The notes under the pieces were generated by a model, which was not told where the DNA came from, searched no databases, and worked only from the letters and a program-made list of their open reading frames with translations. DNA of 64,000 bases from Xylocopa sonorina (lineage: Eukaryota; Arthropoda; Insecta; Hymenoptera; Apidae). The number at the start of each line of letters is the position of its first letter. Position 1 is the stretch's first letter. Positions 53,478 through 64,000 of the stretch are shown in pieces. Made by a program: the position numbers and the translations under genes. Where the stretch lies: NCBI RefSeq assembly GCF_050948175.1, contig NC_135205.1, forward strand, positions 124,001-188,000. Reading direction: 5' to 3'.

Positions 53478-54392
53478 GGTATGTAAGTGTCGCATTTACA
53501 TTCTTTTGAAGTGAATACGAGGTATTCATGACACTTCGCAATGAATATTATATCTTATCATGAAACATAGAAGTGAGATTCGATATCGCGTTTTAAGAAG
53601 CATTAGAACTCTACTGCTACGATACGTAGACATCTGCAAACAATATTTCCTAGCAAGGAAGTGTCGCATTTACATTCTTTTGAAGTGAATACGAGGTATA
53701 CATAACACTCTACAATGAATATTATATCTCATCACGAAACTTAGAAATGAAATGCGACACCTCGTTTTAAGAAGCATTAGATCCCTATTGCTGCGACACG
53801 TAGACATCTGGAAACGCTATTTCCTAGCATGGAAGTGTCGCATTTACATTCTTTTGAAGTGAGTACGAGGTATACATGACACTTCGCAATGAATATTATA
53901 TCTTATCATGAAACATAGAAGTGAGATGCAATATCGCGTTTTTAGAGGCATTAGAACTCTATTGCTACGATACGTAGACATCTGCAAACAATATTTCCTA
54001 GCAAGGAAGTGCCGCACTTACATCCTTTTGAATTGAATACGAAGTATACATTACACTCCACAATGTATATTACATCTTATTACGAAACATAGAAATGAAA
54101 GGCGACATCTCGTTTTAAGAAGTATAAGTACTCTACTGCTGCGATACGGCGACATCTGAAAACAATATTTCCTAGCAAGGAAGTGTCACATTTACATTCT
54201 TGTGAAGTTAACTCGACGTATACATGACACTTCGCAATGAATATTATATCTTATGATGAAACATAGAAATGAGATGCGATATGGCGATTCAAGAAGCATT
54301 ATAACTCTACTTCTTCGATACGTAGATATCTGCAAACCTTATTTCCTTGCAAGGAAGTGTCGCATTTACATTCTTTTGAAGTGAATACGAGG

Positions 54393-55893
54393 TGTCACGT
54401 CCGGCGAAACTATTTTCCGTTGCTCCGAAGGCTTTACGACACGAGCCTATTTTTCGGTAACTCGATCCGCGGGAACGCGTTAAGACCGGGTCCGACAATT
54501 TCTGCTGACGCGACACTAGCGAAAACACTCGCGATAATAAGGGAATGACCCTACCTTTCGATGACTTCTCTCTCGATTTGTACGTAGAAACGGCGTGGAG
54601 GATCGTTCGCTGGGATCGTAGCGGATTTCGTTCTGTTGGCTGCTACTGAAATCTCGATCAGTCGCCAGCGAAGAGGAGGACGGCGTTCGGAATTCAGCGA
54701 TGATGCTGAATGTGGCAGTATCGGCGTGATGCGTCGTGGTGTCTGGATCGGAAGCGTCGACGGTCGCTTCGGAAAGCGGCGTCTGGGCTGGTGCAAAGGC
54801 AGGTCGCTGGTTTACGAGGACTCTCGGAACTCCCTCCAAGTATTCACGCACAAGTGATCGTATGAAATTCTTCCTACTTGCACGTCGCGTTCTTCGCAAA
54901 CCGGAAGCACGATTCATTCACAAGGTTTTTCTGTACTTTCGACTAAGATCTGAAGGTTAGGCGGAGGTCTCAACGTCACAAAGCCGATTTCTATACTCCT
55001 TCAATTTGATGAAGAGCAACCCCAGTTGTATGGAAGAACCCGTGGAAGAATTGGTAGTTAAATGTAGTGTTAATAGTAGAACTAGTATTGTAAATACTTG
55101 ATAGAATTAATGGATGTGGAAATAGTAGACTTGGTAAAAGAACTTGTACTTGGATATAGTTAAAGTAAAAATAAAATATATTCTAGGTTTAAAGTATACA
55201 AGAACTGGAATTATTCTAAGACTAAGGCTAAGTTAAAATGGAAATAGAAATACGATGCCTGAACCCCACATTGAGGTGGCCAACGATCTAGAACTAGAGG
55301 TTTCGACTCCTCGGTAGGAGATCCCGAGTCAGAGTGTGTGCTCTGGAGGCGTGTCTCTGACCTCCTCGGTTCGCGGGGCGCTACGGTCGCGGACGCACGT
55401 GGTAGGGAGATTGCGGTCCCGCGAGTGGGGGACTCGCGTCTCGAGGCGAAGAGCGCGCGGTCTAGCGAGTGGGGACTAGCGGCTCGAGGTGGGGCTAGCG
55501 GCGCATGCCGCTGGCCGGACGCATCTTACTTAGTGTAACTTAGATCTAGGAATTCTTATATATGCGTCATGATATGGTATGTATGTCCTAGCTTAGAAGT
55601 AATATATAGGTTCTAGCAGATCCGGTTCCCGGAAATGGAAAAGACCCCATTCAGGTGATGGGCTGCGGCTACGTCTTCCTGCCGGACGAATCCTCGGTGC
55701 GAGGGAGATAGGGCTGCCCGTCCTTGGTGCGTGCCAGACAGGTATACTGGGCGGTACGAGTGAAGCAGCGGAACTCGGTGTGAGTGAGCGCGTGCAGGTA
55801 TGCGCGCACGAACACTTCCAGTTGCTGGTTCTGCAGGCGACTTTGGCTGGTTGCATGCGACCAGGGGTTGACACTGGGGGGTGCGAGGAGGTT
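54393..55893. mobile_element. Non-satellite element, copy E2, at an R-to-F switch
   Basis: Second copy of the element at 33386-34922, starting 21,007 bp later. The TGTCACG...CGTCACA block is again 588 bp (54393-54980). Differences are scattered substitutions, loss of one 51-bp repeat, and a small insertion (GTGCAGGTATGCGCG) near 55793. The flanking satellite is shared as well: on the left CTTATGATGAAACATAG and GATATCTGCAAACC, on the right AGATATCTCTGTATCGAAGC. The element was therefore duplicated together with its surroundings rather than inserted twice. Confidence 0.72.
54516..54917 (-). other. Conserved open frame in E2 (133 codons), coding status doubtful
   Basis: Same length and frame as 33509-33910, intact from MNRASGLRRTRRASRK to SFPYYRECFR. 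Changes relative to E1 include K to N near residue 17, Y to N near residue 36 and H to N near residue 97. I cannot tell whether the frame is kept by selection or only by recent duplication. Confidence 0.25.
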
Positions 55894-58800
55894 CCTTTCT
55901 AGGAAATTACGTTCCCAGATATCTCTGTATCGAAGCTATATAGTACTAATGCCCCTTAAAACGCCATATCGCATCTCATTTCTATGTTTCGTGATAAGAT
56001 ATAATATTCATTGTTGATTGTTATCTTTACCACGCATTCACTTCAAATGAATGTAAATGCGACACTTCCTTGCTAGGAAATAATGTTTGCAGATTACTAC
56101 GTATCATAGCAATGGAGTTCTAATGCTTCTTAAAACGCGATATCGCATCTCATATCTATGTCTCATGATAAAATATAATATTCGTTGCGAAGTGCTATGT
56201 ACTCCTCGTCTACACTTCCAATGAATGTAAATGCGACACTTCCTTGCTAGGAAACAGCGCTTGCAGATGTTCACGTATCGTAGCAATAGAGTTCCAATGC
56301 TTCTTAAAACTCGATATCGCATATCATTTCTATGTTTCATGATAAGGTATAATAATCATTCCGAAGTGTCACTTGTACCTCGTATTCACTTGAAATGAAT
56401 GTAAATGCGACACTTCCTTGCTATATGAAATAGCATCTGCAGATGTCTACGTATCGAAGCAATAGGTTTCTGACACTTCTTAGAACGCGATAACGCATCT
56501 CATTTCAATGTTTCATGATGAGATATAATATTCATTGCGAAGTGTGATGTAAACGCGTGCTCACTTCAAAAGAATGTAAATGCGACACTTCCTTGCCATT
56601 AAATAGCGTTTGCAGATGTCTACGTATCGTAGCAATAGAGTTATCATGCTTTTTAAATCGCGTTGTAGCATCTCATTTCTATGTTTCATGATAAGGTATA
56701 ATATTCATTGCGAAGTGTCACCTGTACCTCGTATTCACTTCAAATGTATGTAAATGCGACACTTCCTTGCTAGGAAATGGCGTTTGCTGATATCTACGTA
56801 TCATACTAATAGTGTTCTAATGCATCTTAAAACGCCTTATCGCATCTCATTTCGATGTTTCGTGATAAGATATAATATTCATTGTTGAGTGTTATCTATA
56901 CCTCGCATTCACTTCAAATGAATGTAAATGCGACACTTCCTTCCAAGGAAATAATGTTTGCAGATTTCTACGTATCATAGTAATGGAGTTCTAATGCTTC
57001 TTAAAACGCGATATCGCATCTCACTTCTATGTTTCATGATAAGATATAATGTTCATTGCGAAGTGTCATGTATACCTGGTATTCACTTCAGAAGCATGTA
57101 AATGCGACACTTCCTTGCTAGGAAATAGCGTATCCAGATGTCTACGTATCAAAACAATAGATTTCTAGTGCTTCCTAAAACGAGATGTCGCATCTCACTT
57201 CTATGCTTCATGATAAGATATAATATTCATTGCGAAGTGTCATGTATACCTCGTATCCACGTCAAATAATGTAAATGCGCCACTTCCTTGCTAGGAAATA
57301 GCGTTTGCAGATTTCTACGTATCGTAGCAATAGAGTTCTAATGCTTCTTATAACGCGATATCGCATCTCATTTCTATGTTTCATGAAAAGATATAATATT
57401 CATTGCGAATTGTCGTGTATACCACGCATTCACATCAAAAGAATGTAAATGCGTCACCTTCTTGCTAGGAAATAGCGTTTGCAGATGTCTGCGTATGGAA
57501 GCAATAGAGTTCTAATGCTTCTTAAATCGCGATATCGCACCTCTTTTCTATGTTTCATGGTAAGATATATTATTCATTGCGAAGTGTCATGTATACCACG
57601 CGTACACTTCAATTGAATGTCAAGGCGACACTTCCTTGCAGGAAATAGCGATTGCAGATGTCTGCGTATCGAAGCAATAGAGTTCTAATGCTTCTTAAAT
57701 CGCGATATCGCATCTCATTCCTATGTTTCTTGATAAGATATAATATTCATTGTGGAGTGTTATGTATACCTCGTATTCACATTAAGAGAATGTAAATGCG
57801 ACACTTCCTTCCTAGGAAATAGCGTTTCCAGATGTCTACGTATCGTAGCAATAGAGTTCTAATCCTTCTTAAAACGCGATATCGTATCTCATTCCAATCT
57901 TCATGTTAGAATATATTATTCATTGTGCAGTGTTATGTATATCTCGTATTCACATCAAAAGAATGTTAATGCGACGCTTCCTTGCTAGGAAATAGCGTTT
58001 GCAAATGTCTACGTATCGATGCAATAGAGTTCTAATGCTTGTTAAAACACTATATCGGTCCTCATTTCTATGTTTCATGATAAGATATATTATTCATTGC
58101 GAAGTGTCATGTATACCATTCATACACTTCAAATGAAGGTAAATGCGACACTTCCTTGCTTGGATGTAGCGTTTGCAGATGTCTTCGTATCGAAGCGATT
58201 GAGTTGTAATGCTTCTAAAATCGCGATATCGCACCTCACTTCTATGTTTCATGATAAGATATAATATTCATTGTGCAGTGTTATGTGTACCTGGTATTCG
58301 CTTCAGCAGAATGTAAATGCGCCGCTTCCTGGCTAGGAAATGGTGTTTGCAGATGTCTACGTATCGTAGCAATAGTGTTCGAATGCTACTTAAATCGCGA
58401 TATCGCATCTCATTTCTATTAATCGTGATTAGATATAATATTCATTGCGAAGTGTCATATATACCTCGTACTCACTTCAAAGAATGTAAATGCGACTATT
58501 CCTTCCTAGGAAATAGCGTTTGCAGATGTCCACGTATCGAGGAAATAGTGTTCTAATGCTTGTTAAAACGCGATATCGCATCCCACTTCTATGTTTAATG
58601 ATAAGATATAATATTCATTGCGAAGTGTCATGTATACCTTGTATTCATTTTAAAAGAAGGTAAATGCGACTATTCCTTGCTAGGAAATAGCGTTTGCAGA
58701 TGTCTACGTATCGTAGCAATAGAGTTCTAATACTGCTTAAATCGCGATATCGCATCTCATTCCTAAGTTTCGTGATAAGTAGTAATATTCATTGCGAAGT

Positions 58801-61800
58801 GTCATGTATACCTCCTATTCACTTCAAAAGAATGAAAATGCGACACTTCCTTGCTAGGACATAGCGTATCCATATGTCTGCGTATCAAAACATTTGATTT
58901 CTACTGCTTCCTAAAACGATATGTTGCGTCTCACTTCTGTGTTTCATAATAAGATATAATATTCATTGCGAAGTGTCATGTAAACCACGTATTCACTTCG
59001 AAAAAATACAAATGCGACACATCCATGATAGGAAATAGCGTTTGCAGATGTCTCCGCATGCAGACAATAGGGTCCTAATCCTTCTTAAAACGCGATATCG
59101 CATCTCACATGTATGTTTCCTGATAAGGTATAATGTACATTGCGAAGTGTCATGTATACCTCGTATTCACTTCAAATGAATGTAAATGCGACACTTCCTT
59201 GTTAGGAAATAGCGTTTCCAGATGTCTACGTATCGCAGCAATAGGTTTCTAATGCTTCTTAGAACGCGATATCGCATCTCATTTCTATGTTTCATGGTAG
59301 ATATAATATTCATTGCGAAGTGTCATGTGTACCTCGTATTCACTTCAAAAGAATGTAAATGCGACTCTTCCTTGATAGCACATAGCGTTTGCAGATGTCT
59401 ACGTATCGTTGCAATAGAGTTCTAATGCTTCTCAAAACGCGATATCGCATCTCATTCCTATCTTTCATGATAAGATATAATATTCATTGTGCAGTGTTAT
59501 GTATACCTCGTATTTACTTCAAAAGGATGTAAATGTGACTCTTCCTTGCTAGGAAATTAGGCTTCCAGATCTCTACGTATCGAAGCAATAGTGTTCTAAT
59601 GCCCCTTACAACGCGATATCGCACCTCATTTCTATGCTTCGTGATAAGATATAATATTTATTGCGAAGTTTCATTTATAACTCGTATTCACTTCAAAAGA
59701 ATGTAAATGCGACACTTCCTTGCTATTAAATAGCGTTTGCAGAATTCTACGTATCGAAACAATAGAGTTGTAATGCTTCTTAAAACGAGATGTCGCATTT
59801 CATTTCTATGTTTCATGATAAGATAAAATATTCATTGCGAAGTGTCATGTATAACTCGCATTCACTTCAAAAGAACGTAAATGCGACACTTCCTTTCTAT
59901 AAAATAGCATTTGCAGATGTCCACGTATCGTAACAATAGTGTTCTAATGCTTTTTAAATCGCGATATCACATCTATTTCTATGCTTCATGATAAGATATA
60001 GTATTCATTGCGAAGTGTCACGTATACCTCGTATTCACTTCAAAAGAATGTAAATGCGACACTTCCTTGCTATTACATAGCGTTTGCAGATGTCTACGTA
60101 TCGAAAAAATAGAGTTGTAATGCTTCTTAAAACGAGATGTCGCATTTCATTTCTATGTTTCATGATGAGATATAATACTCATTGCGAAGTTTCACTTATA
60201 CCTCGCATACACTTCAAAAGAATGTAAATGCGACACTTCCTTGCTAGGAAATAGCGTTTCCAGAAGTCTACGTATCGAAGCAATGGTGTTGTAATGCCTC
60301 TGAAAACGCGATATCGCATCTCATTTCTGTTTCATTATAAGATACAATATTCATTGCGAAGTGTTATGTCTACCTCGTGCACACTTCAAAAGAATGTAAA
60401 TGCGACACTTCCTTGCTAGGAAATAGCGTATGCAGATCTCTACGTATCGAAGCAATAGAGGTTTAATGCATCTTAAAACGCAATATCGCATCTCATTTCA
60501 ATGTTTCATGATAAGATATGATATTCATTGTGGAGTGTTATGTATACCGTGAATTCACTGCAAAAGAATGTAAATGCGACATTACCTTCCTAGGAAATAG
60601 CGTTTGCAGATGTCTACGTATCGTAGAAATAGAGTTCTAATGCCTCTTAAATCGCAATATCGCATCCCATTTCTATGTTTCGTGATAAGGTATAATATCC
60701 ATTGTGGAGTGTTATGTATACATCGTATTCGCCTCAAAAGAGTGTAAATGCGACACTTCCTTCCTAGAATATAGCGTTTGCAGATGTCTAGGTATCATAG
60801 CAATAAGGTTCAAACGCTTCTTAAAACGGGATATCGCATCTAATTTCTATGTTTCATGATAAGATATAATATTCATTGTGCAGTGTTATGTATACCTTGT
60901 ACTTGCTTCAACAGAATGTAAATGCGACACTTTCTTGCTAGGAAGTAGCGTTTGCAGTTGTCTACGTATCGAAGCAATGGAGGTCTAATGTTTCTTAAAA
61001 CACGATATCGCATATCATTTCCATGTTTCGTGATAAGATATAATATTCATTGCGAAGCGTCATGTATACCTCGTAATCACTTCAAAAGAATGTAAATACG
61101 AGACTTCCTTGCTAGGACATAGCGTTTCCAAATGTCTACGTATCGAAACAATAGAGCTCTAATGCTTCTCAAACGAGATGTCGCATCTCATTTCTATGTT
61201 TCATGATAGGATATAATATTCATTGCGAAGTGCCATGTATAAATCGCATACACTTCAAATGAATGTAGGTGCGACACTTCCTTGCTAGGGAATGGCGTTT
61301 GCAGATGTCTATGTATCGAAGCAATAGAGTTCTAATGCTTCTTAAAACGCGATATCGCATCTCACTTCTATGTTTCATGATAAGATATAATATTCATTGC
61401 GAATTGTCATGTATACCTCAATTTCACTTCACAAGAATGTAAATGCGACACTTCCATGCTAGGAAATAGAGTTTGCAGATGTCTACGTATCGTAGCCATA
61501 GAGTTCTAATGCTTTTTAAAACGTGATATCGCACCTCAATTCTATGTTTCATGATAAGATATAATATTCATTGCAAAGCGTCATGTATACCTCGTATTCT
61601 CTTCAAAAGAATGTAAATGCTAAACTTCCATGATAGGAAATAGCGTTTTCAGATGTCTACGTATCGTAGCAATAGAGTTCAAATGCTTCTTAAAACGCCA
61701 TATTGCATCTCACTTCTATGTTTCATGATAAGATATAATATTCATTGCGAAGTGTCATGTATTCCTCGATTTCATTCCACAATAATGTAAATGCGACACT

Positions 61801-64000
61801 TTCACGCTAGGAAATAGCGTTTGCAGATGTCCACGTATCGTAGCAACAGAGTTCTAATGCTTCTTAAAACGCGATATCGCATCTCACTTCTATGTTTCAT
61901 TATAAGATATGATATTCATTGCGAAGTGTCATGTATACCTCGTATTCACTTCAAAAGAATGTAAATGCGAGACTTCCATGCTCGGAAATAGCGTCTGCAG
62001 ATGTCAACGTATCGTAGCAATAGAGTTCTAATGCTTCTTAAAACGAGATGTCGCATTTCATTTCTTTGTTACGTAACAAGATATAATATTCGTTGTGGAG
62101 TGTTATGTATACCTCATATTCACTTCATAAGGATGTAAGTGCGACACCTCCTTGCTAGGAAATATTGCTTGCAGATGTCTACGTATCGTAGCAATAGAGT
62201 TCTAGTGCTTCTTAAATCACGATATCGAATCTCATTTCTATGTTTCGTGATAAGATATAATATTCATTGCGAAGTGTAATGTATATCTCGCATTCACTTC
62301 AAAAGAATGTAATTGCGACACTTCCACGCTAGGAAATAGCGTTTGCAGATGTCTAGGTATCATAGCAATAAGGTTCAAACGCTTCTTAAAACGCGATATC
62401 GCATCTCACTTCTATGTTTCATGATAAGATATAATATTCATTGCGACGTGTCATGTATACCTCGTATTCACTTCAAACGAATGTAAATGCGACACTTCCA
62501 TACTAGGAAATAGCGTTTGCAGATGTCTACGTATCGTAGCAATGGAGTTCTAATGCTTCCTAAAACGCGACATCGCATCCCACTTCTATGATTCATGATA
62601 AGATATAATATTGATTCCGATGTTTCATGTGTATCTCGTATTCACTTCAAAAGAATGTAAATGCGACACTCCCATGCTAGGAAGTAGCGTTTGCAGATGT
62701 CTACGTATCGTAGCAATAGAGTTCTAATGCTTCTTAAAACGAGAAGTCGTATTTCATTTCTATGTTTCGTAATAAGATATAATATTCATTGTCGAATGTT
62801 ATGTATACCTCGTATACACTTCAAAAGTATGTAAATGCGACACTTCCTTGCTAGGAAATAACGTTTGCAGATATGTACGTATATTAGCAATAGAGTTCTA
62901 ATGCTTCTCAAAACGAGATGTCGTATTTCATTTCTATGTGTCGTAATCAGATATAATATTCATTGTCGAATGTTATGTATACCTCGAGTTCACTTCAAAA
63001 GGATGTAAGTGCGACACTTCCTTGCTAGGAAATAACGTTTGCCGATGTCTACGCATCGTAGCAATAGAGTTCTGATGCTTCTCAAAACGCGATATCGCAA
63101 CTCATTCCTATGTTTCATGATAAGATATAATATTGATTACGATGTTTTATGTATACCTCGTATTCACTTCAAAAGAATGTAAATGCGAAACTTCCATGCT
63201 AGGAAATAGCGTTTACAGATGTCTACGTATCGTAGCGATAGAGTTCTAATGCTTCTTAAAACGCGATATCGCAACTCATTCCTATGTTTCATGATAAGAT
63301 ATAATATTGAGTCCGATGTTTCATGTATATCTCGTATTCACTTCAAAAGAATGTAAATGCGAAACTTCCATGCTAGGAAATAGCGTTTGCAGATGTCAAC
63401 GTATCGTAGCAATAGAGGTCTAATGCTTCTTAGAACGCCATATCGCATCTCACTTCTATGTTTCATGATAAGATATAATATTCATTGCGAAGTGTGATGT
63501 ATACCTCGAGTTCACTTCAAACGAAGTAAATGCGACACTTTCTTGCTAGGAAATATTGTTTGCAGATGTCTACGTATCGTAGTAATAGATTTCTAGTGCT
63601 TCTTAAAACGCGATATCTCATCTCACTCTTATGTTTCATGATAAGATATAATATTCATTGCGACATGTCATGTATACCTCGTATTCACTTCAAACGAATG
63701 TAAATGCGACACTTCCATGCTAGGATATAGCGTTTGCAGATGTCTACGTATCGTTGCAATAGAGTTCTAGTGCTTTTTAAAACGCGATATCGCATCTTCA
63801 TTCTATGTTTCATGATAAGATATAATATTCATTGCAAAGCGTCATGTATACCTCGTATTCACTTCAAGAGAATGTAAATGCTAAACTTCCATGATAGGAA
63901 ATAGCGCTTTCAGATGTCTACGCATCGAAGCAATAGATATCTAATGCTTCTTAAAACGGAATATCGCATCTCATTTCTATTTTTCATGATGAGATATAAC
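55894..64000 (+). repeat. Satellite array block F4 (forward orientation, continues past the window)
   Basis: Forward 174-bp monomers to the window end. Up to about 61.3 kb monomers are of mixed variants (CGAAGCAATAG, TATTAAATAGCG, ATAACTCG). From about 61.4 kb they match F2 blocks closely, including the rare TTCTTTGTTACGTAACAAG (62065) and TCATTCCACAATAATG (61770). Open frames at 58070-58556 and 59222-59425 are frames of the monomer. No genes. Confidence 0.96.

Larger units (their letters stand above)
37395..54392 (-). repeat. Satellite array block R3 (reverse orientation)
   Basis: The longest block, about 97 monomers, nearly all type B. A C-like subfamily with GCCTCGACGCG or GCCTCGATGCGGAGAC is concentrated at 37.9-41.3 kb and returns at 46.8-47.9 and 50.3-51.4 kb. 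The stretches around 40541 and 47673 match at 41-monomer spacing, and those around 41582 and 48190 at 38-monomer spacing. The block therefore contains older higher-order structure under the recent 20-monomer duplication. No genes. Confidence 0.95.

Noticed and set aside
1..64000. Regular repeats with 174-bp spacing as a CRISPR array
   Set aside because: The whole 174-bp unit is repeated with no unique spacers, and no cas genes are present.
1..64000. Telomeric repeats (TTAGG or variants)
   Set aside because: No tandem runs of such pentamers or hexamers were seen on either strand.

Overview
This window is eukaryotic heterochromatin dominated by one tandem satellite. About 56 of the 64 kb consists of a ~174-bp monomer repeated head to tail. 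The rest is a ~4.4-kb non-satellite island (about 4986-9440) and two ~1.5-kb copies of one non-satellite element (33386-34922 and 54393-55893). There are no bacterial-style genes, rRNAs, tRNAs or CRISPR arrays. The AT-rich island, short introns of 49-122 bp with consensus splice sites, and a CpG-rich (not CpG-depleted) satellite fit an insect. Hymenoptera is my guess, but nothing in the sequence proves it.

Layout, with F meaning monomers in one orientation and R the reverse: F1 1-4985; island 4986-9440; R1 9440-16425; F2 16430-25240; R2 25240-33385; element copy E1 33386-34922; F3 34922-37391; R3 37395-54392; element copy E2 54393-55893; F4 55894-64000. The orientation of the satellite therefore flips five times. 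The order F to R to element occurs twice. Both element copies sit exactly where R changes to F and share flanking satellite variants, so a whole junction seems to have been duplicated.

The satellite has layers. A type-A subfamily (monomers reading GTCTACACTTC, lacking the AG of AATAGCG, with CGAAGCAA) lies next to the island and next to F-to-R switch points. A type-B subfamily (GTATTCACTTC, AATAGCGTTTGC) fills the rest. Recent amplification is visible: a 3480-bp, 20-monomer unit is present twice in tandem at about 99.8% identity (46509-53477), and a 13-monomer, 2262-bp shift repeat lies in F2 (17062-21260). Three monomers carry the same 47-bp internal duplication.

The island holds a probable two-exon minus-strand gene for a small single-pass membrane protein (7145-7725), a possible divergent two-exon plus-strand gene (8270-8546), a non-autonomous DNA transposon candidate with CACTA-type inverted ends (5496-6524), and an LTR-like segment with an adjacent primer-binding-site motif at the right edge (8827-9430). 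Open frames inside the satellite arise because 174 is 58 codons exactly; I do not regard them as genes.
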